Assembly (NCBI GenBank): GCA_000434835.1
Contig: FR881468.1
Location: 1 to 32,417 of the forward strand
DNA: 32,417 nt
Direction: 5' to 3'
Source of the DNA: Clostridium sp. CAG:594
GTDB lineage: Bacteria; Bacillota_I; Bacilli_A; RF39; UBA660
Position 1 is the stretch's first letter, and the number at the start of each line of letters is the position of its first letter. Below are positions 1 to 7,258 of this stretch, piece after piece. The notes below the pieces were generated by a model. That model was not told the origin of the DNA. It searched no databases and saw only the letters and a program-made list of their open reading frames with translations. The translations under genes were made by a program, and so were the position numbers.

Positions 1-239
1 TTAAATAATTTAAGAATATTAATAAGTTTATTTAAATTATTCTTTGATAAAGAACTAGGAGTTCCACCACCTATATATAATGTATCTAATACTTCACTTT
101 TATAATTTTTGCTTATTTCTTTTTTTAAATTATCAAGATAAGTATCTACCACTAATTCATTATAATAATTTTTGCAAAAGTCACAATATGAGCATATTTT
201 TTTGCAAAAAGGAATGTGTATGTAACAGCTTTTTATCAT
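1..239 (-). CDS. hemW: HemW-like radical SAM protein, N-terminal part (runs off the window)
   Basis: Translating the minus strand from the ATG at 239 gives an open frame to the window edge (79 residues visible). It has the HemW/HemN opening 'YIHIPFC' and the radical SAM cluster motif CxxxCxxC at C12, C16 and C19, followed by DF, and later 'YIGGGTPS', the SAM-binding GGGTP motif. HemW is a heme-binding radical SAM protein related to oxygen-independent coproporphyrinogen oxidase, often misnamed HemN. lepA followed by hemW is a common Bacillota order and supports the call. Here a small HTH gene sits between them. Only the N-terminus is seen, so the HemW-specific C-terminal domain cannot be checked. 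Confidence 0.87.
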   Translation of the reverse strand, partial: MIKSCYIHIPFCKKICSYCDFCKNYYNELVVDTYLDNLKKEISKNYKSEVLDTLYIGGGTPSSLSKNNLNKLINILKLF

Positions 240-241
240 AA

Positions 242-673
242 TTACTTTTTAAATACGTTTTGATGGACAAGTTTATATTTTTCCAAAACAGCATTATACA
301 ATTCCTCTCCCAAATTATCTGCCACAAAGGCATTATAAAAAGTTGCTGGTGAAACGTTCCTTAATTTAGCTAAATCTTCTAGGACGACATCATCGTTTTG
401 AACATAGTAATTAGCAAAAAAAACAATTTCGTCTTTAGATAAAATAAATTTTCCTTTATTCCCACTTGTAGATTTAGAAGCTAAAAACCTTCTTTTTCTT
501 TCTTCATCTATTTGTGTTTGTAACTCCATATTTAGGTGTACACCATTTATTTCTCCATTAAAATATCTAATTAACGTAGTTTTAGAAATTCCATGGGAAG
601 CTGCTAAATCTTTGATTGATATATTGTTATTTAAATATTCTATCGCTATCTTTTTTAATTCATCATTTGTCAT
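242..673 (-). CDS. Helix-turn-helix domain protein, probable DNA-binding regulator
   Basis: 143 residues from the ATG at 673, which has a strong AGGAGG six bases upstream; an in-frame start further up would lie inside lepA and has no such site. Two helix-turn-helix-like segments are visible. The first is near residues 15-40 (SIKDLAASHGISKTTLIRYF). The second is near residues 92-116 (VLEDLAKLRNVSPATFYNAF). Between them is a basic stretch with 'RKRRF'. The lepA stop codon overlaps its ribosome binding site, and its stop lies 2 bases before the hemW start, so the three genes look co-transcribed. I do not recognise a named family. Tandem HTH units of this kind resemble resolvase or SpoIIID-like DNA-binding domains, but function is unknown. 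Confidence 0.72.
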   Translation of the reverse strand: MTNDELKKIAIEYLNNNISIKDLAASHGISKTTLIRYFNGEINGVHLNMELQTQIDEERKRRFLASKSTSGNKGKFILSKDEIVFFANYYVQNDDVVLEDLAKLRNVSPATFYNAFVADNLGEELYNAVLEKYKLVHQNVFKK

Positions 674-683
674 AAATATCCTC

Positions 684-2480
684 CTAATCACTATCTACTT
701 TTAAAACTGATAAAAATGCTTCTTGTGGGATTTCAACATTTCCTACTCTTTTCATTCTTTTTTTACCCTCTTTTTGTTTTTCTAATAGTTTTCTTTTTCT
801 TGATATGTCACCACCATAGCATTTAGCAAGCACGTTTTTCTTAAGTGCCTTAATATCACTTCTTGCAATTGCTTTAGTTCCAATAACAGCTTGTATAGGG
901 ACTTCAAATAATTGCCTTGGAATTAATTTTCTTAAGTTTTCTACTACTGCTTTACCGCGAGTATATGCAAAGTCTTTGTGTGTAATAATAGATAATGCAT
1001 CAACTTCTTCTTTGTTAATTAAGATATCCATTTTAACTAAATTACTTATCTTATATCCGATTAATTCATAATCAAATGAAGCATATCCTTTTGTAAAAGA
1101 TTTTAATTTATCAAAGAAATCATAAACAACTTCAGATAAAGGCATTTCATAATGCATATTTACCCTAGTTTTTGTAATATAATCCATGTTTATGTACTCT
1201 CCTCTTTTATCTTGGCAAAGTTCCATAACAGAGCCTATATATTCACTAGGAACAAAAATATTTGTTTTTATATAAGGCTCTTTAATTTCCTTTATTTTAG
1301 TTCTATCAGGCATTTCATTTGGATTATCTACTAAAATTTCTTCCCCACTTGTAAGTGTTACTTCATACACAACAGAAGGACTTGTTGCAATTATATTTAT
1401 ACCAAACTCTCTTTCAATTCTCTCTTCCGTAACATCCATATGAAGCATTCCTAAAAATCCACATCTAAAGCCGAAACCTAGTGCAACAGATGTTTCAGGT
1501 TCAAAAGATAGTGCGGCATCATTTAGTTTTAATTTTTCAAGAGCTATTCTAAGGTCAGTATATTTATTAGATTCAGTTGGATAAAGGCCACAAAAAACCA
1601 TTGGTTTCATAGGCTTATAACCATCTAATAACTTGCCTGGATTATTTGATAATGTAATTGTATCTCCAACTTTAATATCACTAACACTTTTAATTGATGC
1701 ACATAAATAACCTACTTCTCCTGCGCTTAAACTGTTAACTTTTATTTCATATGGATTATGCTTACCAAGTTCTACTACTTCATATTCTGTATTTGTTGAT
1801 ATCATCTTTATTTTATCTCCAACAGATACTTTTCCATTAACTATTCTAGTCCATATTATTGCACCTCTATAAGATTCATAAAAACTATCAAATATTAAGC
1901 CTTGTAATTTTTCATTTTTATTACCACTAGGTGCAGGAATTCTATCTACTATAGCATCTAAAAGCTCATCTATTCCGTACCCAGTTTTAGCACTAGTTAA
2001 AATAATATCTTCTTCTTTAAAACCAAACGTTTCTATTATCTCTTGTTTAACTTTATCTATATCAGCATTTGGAAGATCTATCTTATTAATAATTGGTATT
2101 ATAGTAAGATTGTTTTCAAGTGCGAGATAAAGGTTTGCAAGTGTTTGTGCTTCTATTCCTTGAGCTGCATCAACTACTAAAATAGCTCCTTCACAAGCTG
2201 CTAAAGAACGTGATACCTCATATGAAAAATCCACGTGTCCAGGGGTATCTATTAAATGAAACAAATAATCTTTATCATTTTTTTTATAAGTAAGTTCTAC
2301 TGCATTTAGCTTTATTGTAATACCACGTTCTCTTTCAAGATCCATATTATCTAGCATTTGATCTTTAGATTCTCTTTTTGTTATAGCTCCTGTTTTTTCC
2401 ATTATTCTATCAGCAAGAGTTGATTTACCATGATCTATATGCGCTATTATACTAAAATTTCTTATATTTTCTTTTTCCAT
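684..2480 (-). CDS. lepA: Elongation factor 4 (LepA), ribosome back-translocating GTPase
   Basis: 598 residues, the normal LepA length. The G-domain motifs are all present near the N-terminus: AHIDHGKST (G1), RGITI (G2), DTPGH (G3) and NKID (G4). The middle and C-terminal parts contain the LepA-specific GFRCGFLGMLHM segment and the basic CTD segment (KCYGGDISRKRKLLEKQKEGKKRMK). LepA is a translational GTPase that binds ribosomes and affects elongation and assembly under stress. I chose the ATG at 2480, preceded by AGGTGA five bases away; the GTG three codons upstream is part of that ribosome binding site. An extended -10 promoter (TGGTAAAAT) lies just upstream. Confidence 0.97.
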   Translation of the reverse strand: MEKENIRNFSIIAHIDHGKSTLADRIMEKTGAITKRESKDQMLDNMDLERERGITIKLNAVELTYKKNDKDYLFHLIDTPGHVDFSYEVSRSLAACEGAILVVDAAQGIEAQTLANLYLALENNLTIIPIINKIDLPNADIDKVKQEIIETFGFKEEDIILTSAKTGYGIDELLDAIVDRIPAPSGNKNEKLQGLIFDSFYESYRGAIIWTRIVNGKVSVGDKIKMISTNTEYEVVELGKHNPYEIKVNSLSAGEVGYLCASIKSVSDIKVGDTITLSNNPGKLLDGYKPMKPMVFCGLYPTESNKYTDLRIALEKLKLNDAALSFEPETSVALGFGFRCGFLGMLHMDVTEERIEREFGINIIATSPSVVYEVTLTSGEEILVDNPNEMPDRTKIKEIKEPYIKTNIFVPSEYIGSVMELCQDKRGEYINMDYITKTRVNMHYEMPLSEVVYDFFDKLKSFTKGYASFDYELIGYKISNLVKMDILINKEEVDALSIITHKDFAYTRGKAVVENLRKLIPRQLFEVPIQAVIGTKAIARSDIKALKKNVLAKCYGGDISRKRKLLEKQKEGKKRMKRVGNVEIPQEAFLSVLKVDSD

Positions 2481-2499
2481 AATTTTCACCTACTTACTT

Positions 2500-2508
2500 A
2501 TTTTACCA
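2500..2508 (-). promoter_or_regulatory. Extended -10 promoter for lepA
   Basis: On the minus strand TGG is followed directly by TAAAAT (2505-2500), an extended -10 element 20 bases before the lepA ATG and just after the preceding terminator. No good -35 box is seen. Inference from pattern only. Confidence 0.45.
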
Positions 2509-2514
2509 CATTGA

Positions 2515-2550
2515 TTAAAAAGGAAAAAGCCCTTTATTAAAGGCTTTTTC
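2515..2550 (-). terminator. Rho-independent terminator upstream of lepA
   Basis: A 9-bp perfect stem (2523-2531 with 2542-2550, GAAAAAGCC pairing GGCTTTTTC) is followed on the minus strand by a T-rich run. It overlaps the last codons of the 52-residue frame at 2537-2695. Confidence 0.75.
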
Positions 2551-2695
2551 GTAAAATTTCAATTTGTTTTTCAGTAATACCTGTGATATCTATTATATCT
2601 TTAATTTCCATACCTTTTTTAAATAATTTTCTAGCAGTTTCCATGTTGGCTTTTTTTTGGCACTTTTTTATAAATCGTTCGACAAATTTAGGCAT
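2537..2695 (-). pseudogene. 52-residue frame resembling the C-terminal tail of PD-(D/E)XK (Rpn/YhgA-like) transposase-family proteins
   Basis: A short frame from ATG 2695 to TAA 2537 with an AAGGA site upstream. The translation has the pattern of the tail of PD-(D/E)XK nuclease family transposases: a basic start, then 'ARKLFKKGMEIKDII' and 'TGITEKQIEIL', i.e. the 'A..L...G.....I...TGLS..EI..L' consensus. The nuclease core is absent, so this is probably a remnant, though it could be expressed as a small protein. Its ribosome binding site lies in the terminator of the upstream peptidase gene and its 3' end lies in another terminator, so it has little room for its own signals. Family assignment is by pattern memory. 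Confidence 0.5.
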
Positions 2696-2696
2696 T

Positions 2697-2724
2697 TTAA
2701 AAAAATCCTTAAATTTAAGGATTT
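2697..2724 (-). terminator. Terminator after peptidase E gene
   Basis: A perfect 11+11 palindrome (2703-2724, AAATCCTTAAA pairing TTTAAGGATTT) overlaps the stop of the peptidase gene and is followed by a T run on the minus strand. Confidence 0.7.
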
Positions 2725-3421
2725 AATTAATTTCTTCTAAGTAAAGTCTATCTTTATAATAAGCCTTATAAGCTTTAGCTTTTTTGCTACTTTTTATTAC
2801 GCTTATAGATTGATCAGTAAATTCTATCGCTGCACAATTATCTACGCATAATGCAAGTTTATCTTTATTTTTTTCTAATACTTTTTTTAAATCTTCCATC
2901 TTTTTAGGATCACTAGAAAAATGAGGTACAAACATATAATCAATAAAACCTAGTCCATCAATTTCAACATAATTATTAGATATATTATTAATTATTTCAG
3001 TATCTGATAAACCGCTTTTTAAATACGCGATTGCTCCTGCTGAAATACCTGCTAAAACAGAATTTGTATCAAGTTTTTCTCTAAGCATTTTATCAATGCC
3101 ATTTTCCTTTAATATGTTAACTAATTTAACGGTATCTCCACCACCTATATATATTATGTCCGCTTTTCTTATTTTTTCTTCAACAACCTCTATATGTGTT
3201 AGCGTTTTATTAGATATTTTACCTGTTTCGCATCCTAAGTTTTTATAAATGTCTTTAATTAACTTATAGTATGAATCCGCAAAATTACTTGCAAGGCCAA
3301 TAAATAAAAAGTTAGGTTTTTCCTTACCGCACAACTTAACAATTCTTTCATCTATCGCGCCTGTTTCATACTTAGTGTCACTTTTTCCTATATCGCCACC
3401 ACCGATTAACATTAATTTCAT
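2723..3421 (-). CDS. Peptidase E-like serine peptidase (family S51, cyanophycinase/dipeptidase E fold)
   Basis: 232 residues, the usual length for peptidase E. The N-terminus LIGGGDIG and the segment IIYIGGGDT (about 89-96) are family hallmarks. The nucleophile elbow GISAGA places the catalytic Ser at 127, with a candidate catalytic His in VPHFSSD (H167). Family S51 enzymes are cytoplasmic and cleave N-terminal Asp dipeptides or related alpha-aspartyl bonds. It starts three bases after the DUF3006 gene ends, so it is the last gene of a yceD-rpmF side operon or of the metallo-beta-lactamase unit. The actual substrate cannot be told from sequence. Confidence 0.85.
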   Translation of the reverse strand: MKLMLIGGGDIGKSDTKYETGAIDERIVKLCGKEKPNFLFIGLASNFADSYYKLIKDIYKNLGCETGKISNKTLTHIEVVEEKIRKADIIYIGGGDTVKLVNILKENGIDKMLREKLDTNSVLAGISAGAIAYLKSGLSDTEIINNISNNYVEIDGLGFIDYMFVPHFSSDPKKMEDLKKVLEKNKDKLALCVDNCAAIEFTDQSISVIKSSKKAKAYKAYYKDRLYLEEIN

Positions 3422-3423
3422 AT

Positions 3424-3645
3424 TTATTCCTTCTTTCTTAAAGCCTCCATTTTAGCTTTTATCATTTTAATTCTCTTGTTTTTTTCTTTATTATCTTTCT
3501 TATAAATACCATTTTCAAATAAAATAATATCAGTTTCTTTTACAGGAAATGAAAAACATTCTTTTTTAATTTCCTTTTTCTCACCATTTATGATATTTTC
3601 AAGCAAAACAATATCATCTTCTACTTTATCTACCGCATATTTCAT
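3424..3645 (-). CDS. DUF3006 domain protein
   Basis: 73 residues. It starts 'MKYAVDKVEDDIVLLEN', with a beta-rich first half of about 50 residues (ending near 'ILFENGIYKKD') and then a charged helix rich in Lys and Glu. This fits DUF3006, a small domain commonly encoded next to ComEC-like metallo-beta-lactamase proteins. Exactly that neighbour lies 8 bases upstream. Good AGGTGA ribosome binding site. Molecular role is unknown. Confidence 0.75.
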   Translation of the reverse strand: MKYAVDKVEDDIVLLENIINGEKKEIKKECFSFPVKETDIILFENGIYKKDNKEKNKRIKMIKAKMEALRKKE

Positions 3646-3653
3646 AACATCAC

Positions 3654-4586
3654 CTACCCATTAGTATCAGTTTTTAAAGCTTTTACGCTTAAATTATCAC
3701 CATCTGAGATAAATACTATAGTTCCATCTAAATCAGTTCTATAAACCTTAATATTCCTTTTATTTAGCTTTTCTAAAGTCTTATTAGACGGATGATTATA
3801 TATGTTATTCTTTCCAACCGAAATAACTGCATAATAAGGCTTTACTCTATCTAAAAACACATCAGTTGAACTATAAGAAGAACCATGATGAGCTACTTTT
3901 AGGACATCACTTTTAATATCTTCATTATATATTTTTCTTTCAACGTTACTAGTTGCATCCCCTGTTAATAAAAATGAATTTTTACCATAAGTTATTTTTA
4001 AAACTATTGAAGAATCATTAATATTACTTTTATCGTCTCCAGGATATATCACTTTTATATTAGCATCACCAAGTTTAAGCGTATCTCCTTTATTTGGAAA
4101 CGTATATTTTAAGTTACGTCCGTCAAGTGCATCTAACACATCCATAAACGTTTTTGTGGTAGATAATTTATTAGACATATAATAATTATCTATTTTAAAA
4201 TTATTTATTATATCATCCATACCACCTATATGATCTTCATGAGGATGAGTTGCAAAAACATATGTAAACTCTTCTATTCCAAGACTTTTAAAGTAATTAA
4301 CTAATTTTTCTCCATCTTCATTATTACCAGCATCTATAAGCATATTATAATTACCATTTCTAATTAATACTGAATCAGCTTGTCCAACATCAATAAATGA
4401 AACAGAGAAATTTTCCTTTAATTTTGCATCTATTTTATCACTTTTAGTACTATCATTTATAGAAGCGGTAGCATTAGATACGTTATCAAATAAATTGCCT
4501 TGAATTATAACAACAATTAATATTACAAGTCCTATAATTATTCTTATTAGTTTATTTAGTTTTTTATCATTCATAAATACATACAT
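3654..4586 (-). CDS. Membrane-anchored ComEC/Rec2-related metallo-beta-lactamase fold protein
   Basis: 310 residues. One transmembrane segment lies near residues 13-31, then a linker, then a metallo-beta-lactamase domain. The metal motif HPHEDH is intact (in THPHEDHIGG), followed by LTGDA and AHHGSS and a late SVGKNNIYNHPS segment, all typical of the ComEC-type hydrolase domain. The ComEC pore domain is absent, so this is the free-standing extracellular type rather than the DNA channel itself. It is paired with DUF3006 downstream, a recurrent arrangement. Start choice is uncertain: the ATG at 4586 has AAAGG five bases upstream, while ATG 4574 is further from it. Substrate (phosphodiester or other) is not known. 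Confidence 0.85.
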   Translation of the reverse strand: MYVFMNDKKLNKLIRIIIGLVILIVVIIQGNLFDNVSNATASINDSTKSDKIDAKLKENFSVSFIDVGQADSVLIRNGNYNMLIDAGNNEDGEKLVNYFKSLGIEEFTYVFATHPHEDHIGGMDDIINNFKIDNYYMSNKLSTTKTFMDVLDALDGRNLKYTFPNKGDTLKLGDANIKVIYPGDDKSNINDSSIVLKITYGKNSFLLTGDATSNVERKIYNEDIKSDVLKVAHHGSSYSSTDVFLDRVKPYYAVISVGKNNIYNHPSNKTLEKLNKRNIKVYRTDLDGTIVFISDGDNLSVKALKTDTNG

Positions 4587-4599
4587 CCTATCCTTTATA

Positions 4600-4608
4600 A
4601 TTATACCA
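4600..4608 (-). promoter_or_regulatory. Extended -10 promoter for the metallo-beta-lactamase gene
   Basis: TGG followed by TATAAT (4605-4600) on the minus strand, 14 bases before the ATG at 4586. The -35 region is poor. Confidence 0.5.
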
Positions 4609-4636
4609 AATATAAGAAAAAAATTAAGTGTTTTAC

Positions 4637-4984
4637 TTATCTTTTTAAAGTATAACTTACTCCATTTTTATCATTAATTTTTGATACATTAAAAGAATTA
4701 ATATAACAATCTATGTATCCTTCTTTTTTCGTATTAATTTTAGATATATTAACATCTTTGAATTCTCTTAATCCAATATTTAATATATCATTTAACATAA
4801 TCATTCCTATCATACTATCAAATTCTGTATTCTTAAAATTATATTTTACTATTACCTCATTATTTACTTTTATAAAATATACTTTTCCAACATAATACTT
4901 TCTGTACTTCAAAAATATATCATAAACAGCAAAATTATTATTTTTTATCAATAATTTAAATTTTATCTCTTCCAAAAAACTCAC
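4637..4984 (-). CDS. Hypothetical protein, 115 residues
   Basis: I do not recognise this protein. It is soluble-looking, lysine- and asparagine-rich, without signal peptide or membrane segment, and predicted by eye to be mainly beta strands (alternating IKVNNEVIVKYNF). It lies between rpmF and the metallo-beta-lactamase gene on the same strand. A terminator separates it from rpmF, so transcription may be read-through or from a weak promoter. The start is uncertain: GTG at 4984 lies only three bases after AAGG, and TTG at 4975 has better spacing to AGGTG. Confidence 0.6.
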   Translation of the reverse strand: MSFLEEIKFKLLIKNNNFAVYDIFLKYRKYYVGKVYFIKVNNEVIVKYNFKNTEFDSMIGMIMLNDILNIGLREFKDVNISKINTKKEGYIDCYINSFNVSKINDKNGVSYTLKR

Positions 4985-5004
4985 GCACCTTTTTATTTTA
5001 GATT

Positions 5005-5028
5005 AAAAAAAAGCTTAACTTTAAGCTT
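5005..5028 (-). terminator. Terminator after rpmF
   Basis: Perfect 8-bp stem (AAGCTTAA at 5011-5018 with TTAAGCTT at 5021-5028) followed by eight Ts on the minus strand. The rpmF stop codon is part of the stem. Confidence 0.85.
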
Positions 5029-5227
5029 CTTCTTTCTTAACAACTTCTTTTCCTTTATAGTTGCCACATTCTGGGCAAACTCTATGTGGTCTAATCATTT
5101 CTCCACATTTAGGACATTTTACTGTTCCGTTAGCTTCAATTTTATAGTGAGTACGACGCATTCTTTTTCTTGTCTTACTAACTTTTCTGAATGGAACTGC
5201 AAATAATTGGATATCCAACTTTAACAT
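5021..5227 (-). CDS. rpmF: Ribosomal protein bL32, zinc-ribbon form, with an N-terminal extension
   Basis: 68 residues. From residue 10 the sequence AVPFRKVSKTRKRMRRTH matches the canonical L32 start after Met removal. A C4 zinc ribbon is present (C38, C41, C51, C54). The nine residues before it, MLKLDIQLF, are not part of ordinary L32. The start is fixed by a GGAAGGAG site before ATG 5227, and there is no alternative start codon near Ala10, so the extension should be translated. It resembles the N-terminal motif of L27 in Bacillota that is removed by the Prp protease. yceD lies 15 bases upstream, the usual partner. The gene call is certain; the processing is inference. Confidence 0.95.
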   Translation of the reverse strand: MLKLDIQLFAVPFRKVSKTRKRMRRTHYKIEANGTVKCPKCGEMIRPHRVCPECGNYKGKEVVKKEEA

Positions 5228-5242
5228 ATTCTCACTCCTTCC

Positions 5243-5722
5243 TTACTCTTTGATATAATCTTTTAACTTTGCGAGTCTTGGATCAATTACTTCCTCATTG
5301 GTATCTTCCGTAATAAGACGCCAGCCATCACCACTTGCTGGTTCATCACTTGCGTCAGGCGCAAGAACTCTTAAAGGAACATCCACTAATATATTTTGCC
5401 ATACAATTGGAAAAATATCAAGTCTATTTTGATTAATTTCTAATGAATTGTCATCATTTTCACCAATTATCTCATCTATTTCGCTACTAAATGGATATTC
5501 TACGTCTTTTAACGTTCTAGCACAAGGAAGTATCATTGTTCCTTTAATGGTTATATTAAGTTCAAAATCTTCTTCATTATTAAAAATATAACCTTCTACC
5601 TTAACAGGTGATATTCTTCTAATATCCGTATTTTTAAGCATTTCAATAGGTACTATAACCTCCCCTTTAACAGGAAGTTTATATAAATTACCATATATTA
5701 ACTTAGTTAAGTCAATTATCAT
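5243..5722 (-). CDS. yceD: YceD/DUF177 protein, 23S rRNA accumulation factor
   Basis: 159 residues. It begins MIIDLTKL and carries the DUF177 features: a central segment with 'LPCARTLKDVEYPF' (one of the conserved cysteines) and the late 'NILVDVPLRVLAPD' motif, which corresponds to the family's 'LaLPi/vPlRvL..d' block, followed by 'DPRLAKLKDYIKE'. It sits directly upstream of rpmF, as in most bacteria. YceD proteins are needed for normal 23S rRNA or large-subunit accumulation. A strong promoter lies just upstream, divergent from the nucleosidase gene. Confidence 0.9.
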   Translation of the reverse strand: MIIDLTKLIYGNLYKLPVKGEVIVPIEMLKNTDIRRISPVKVEGYIFNNEEDFELNITIKGTMILPCARTLKDVEYPFSSEIDEIIGENDDNSLEINQNRLDIFPIVWQNILVDVPLRVLAPDASDEPASGDGWRLITEDTNEEVIDPRLAKLKDYIKE

Positions 5723-5744
5723 AAAATCACCTCTTGCAAGGTAA

Positions 5745-5773
5745 ATTATACTATCTTTTTAGCTTTCGTGCAA
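5745..5773 (-). promoter_or_regulatory. Sigma-A type promoter for yceD-rpmF
   Basis: TTGCAC (5773-5768), a 17-base spacer and TATAAT (5750-5745) on the minus strand, followed by an AGAGGTGA ribosome binding site and the yceD ATG. Confidence 0.8.
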
Positions 5774-5790
5774 GAATTTTTAATAAACTA

Positions 5791-5799
5791 TGTTATAAT
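5791..5799 (+). promoter_or_regulatory. Extended -10 promoter for the nucleosidase gene
   Basis: TGT directly before TATAAT (5794-5799) on the plus strand, 23 bases before the ATG at 5823. It lies back to back with the yceD promoter. Confidence 0.65.
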
Positions 5800-5822
5800 T
5801 GTTTAAAGCAAAGGAGATTATT

Positions 5823-6401
5823 ATGAAATACTTATTTATTATTGCAATGGAAAAAGAAGCTAGTGACATAATAGAACACTACAAACTAAATAAAATAGAT
5901 GATAATTATTATAAAAGAGATAATTTAGAGCTTGTTATAACAGATGTATCTAGAAATGGAATTACAAGCGCACTTGTTAACTTAAATTGTAAATATAACA
6001 TTATTTATAAAGACTATATTGCAATAAATATTGGTATGGTAGGATCTAACAACTTAAAAGTTGGAGAAGTTGTTATGGCAACAAAAAGCTTTGGTTACCA
6101 CTTTAATCTTACGCCTTTTGGAGACCCTTTATACCATGCTTTAAACTCACCCTTTAACTTAGAAAAGGTAGATGGTATAAAAAATGTTACATGCTACACG
6201 TCAGATGGCTTTGTACTTGAAACAAATATAAAAGAAGATGCTATATTTGATATGGAATTAAATGCTATAGTTAATTTTCCATTTAAAAAATACTACTCTA
6301 TAAAAGTAGTATCAGATAGTCTTAATAACAACGAATATAATAAATTCAATTATAAAAAAGCATTAGAAGAAATAATAAAAGTAATAGACAAAATAATATA
6401 A
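5823..6401 (+). CDS. 5'-methylthioadenosine/S-adenosylhomocysteine nucleosidase-like protein
   Basis: 192 residues from ATG 5823, which has AAAGGAG six bases upstream; a TTG frame start 24 bases earlier falls in the promoter and is rejected. 'IIAMEKEASD' matches the MTA/SAH nucleosidase start, with Glu12 at the catalytic position. 'NIGMVGSNNLKVGEVV' matches the phosphate/ribose-binding region. 'DMELNAI' stands for the MExxA substrate motif and 'VSDSL' for the catalytic Asp. The enzyme family hydrolyses the glycosidic bond of MTA, SAH or related nucleosides in methionine salvage. It is shorter and more divergent than E. coli Pfs (about 230 residues), so another nucleoside substrate is possible. 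One of only two plus-strand genes here. Confidence 0.8.
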   Translation: MKYLFIIAMEKEASDIIEHYKLNKIDDNYYKRDNLELVITDVSRNGITSALVNLNCKYNIIYKDYIAINIGMVGSNNLKVGEVVMATKSFGYHFNLTPFGDPLYHALNSPFNLEKVDGIKNVTCYTSDGFVLETNIKEDAIFDMELNAIVNFPFKKYYSIKVVSDSLNNNEYNKFNYKKALEEIIKVIDKII

Positions 6402-6416
6402 GTCTATTACTTTTTT
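6377..6416 (+). terminator. Terminator after the nucleosidase gene, probably bidirectional
   Basis: 13-bp perfect stem (6377-6389 with 6402-6414) followed by Ts on the plus strand; it also lies at the 3' end of the convergent prepilin gene, with a TTTTATT run on that side. Confidence 0.85.
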
Positions 6417-6417
6417 A

Positions 6418-7242
6418 TTAATTCCAATTATCAGAATTTGTTAAAATCTCGCAAGCTTCTCCTATTCTTACCTTACCTTTATTTTTATCAGCAGCTTTTT
6501 GCAATTTATCTTTTATGTTACCAATCTTGCTTTTATTCCAACGATACATACATTCGTAAGAAGAAGTTTTCCAATTAGTATTATTAAAATGATTCCATTT
6601 AGTATCATATACACAATACTTAGGTTCAACCATTGAAATTGAAGTGCCTGCAAGTTTACCATTTTTATATTCTATTTCTAAGCCATTACTCAATGTTGAC
6701 GATTTAGCCATTTGTGTTTTACCAATATTTTCTACCACATCTTGAATATAATGAACCCCTTTAAATTTTCCTTCTTTAGTATTTAGTAAAAGAGAAACAC
6801 TTCCAGATTGTGCCTGATAAGATACCCACATTCTATAATCATCTGATATATCGTATATATCTTGACAAGCACTTACACCATAATCTAATAAAGTACCTGT
6901 TACATAAACTCCTTTTTCTTTTCCATTTACTATTTCTTTTTTACTTCTAGCATTTTCGTCTATACCAGATCCACATATCGCAGCAAAATTATTGGCAAAA
7001 AAATCATGCATATTTACAATCTTTTCACTACCTCTTACAGAATCATAACATAAATATTCCTCTCCTGTTACTATTCTTTGTTTAATTTCTTTTTTTAGAT
7101 TCTTATATGCTAATTCAAACGAATCTTGTCTTGCCTTTTTTATTGTTTTATTAACCTGCATTGTTGCAATTACCATTATTATTGCAAGAATAACTATTAC
7201 TGCTAGTAATTCTATTAATGTAAAACCTTTTTTATTTTTCAT
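6418..7242 (-). CDS. Type IV prepilin-like protein, large form (274 residues)
   Basis: A class III signal peptide is clear: MKNKKG then FTLIELLAVIVILAIIMVIAT, with cleavage expected after the Gly by a prepilin peptidase, N-methylation of Phe and Glu5 in place. The C-terminal head is large, with several Cys residues (for example in EEYLC, AAICG, SACQD, PKYC, SYEC and EACEIL), so disulfides are likely. I chose the second of two adjacent ATGs, since GAGGG is six bases upstream and the paralogue starts there. It is clearly related to the 8177-8953 protein (shared SDDYRM motif). nfo lies between them. No assembly ATPase, platform protein or peptidase gene is in the window, so these genes depend on machinery encoded elsewhere. 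Confidence 0.85.
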   Translation of the reverse strand: MKNKKGFTLIELLAVIVILAIIMVIATMQVNKTIKKARQDSFELAYKNLKKEIKQRIVTGEEYLCYDSVRGSEKIVNMHDFFANNFAAICGSGIDENARSKKEIVNGKEKGVYVTGTLLDYGVSACQDIYDISDDYRMWVSYQAQSGSVSLLLNTKEGKFKGVHYIQDVVENIGKTQMAKSSTLSNGLEIEYKNGKLAGTSISMVEPKYCVYDTKWNHFNNTNWKTSSYECMYRWNKSKIGNIKDKLQKAADKNKGKVRIGEACEILTNSDNWN

Positions 7243-7258
7243 CATTTACCCTCTTATT

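Noticed and set aside
3424..3645. Antitoxin or regulator for the neighbouring peptidase gene
   Set aside because: No HTH or antitoxin motif; DUF3006 next to a ComEC-type hydrolase explains it better.
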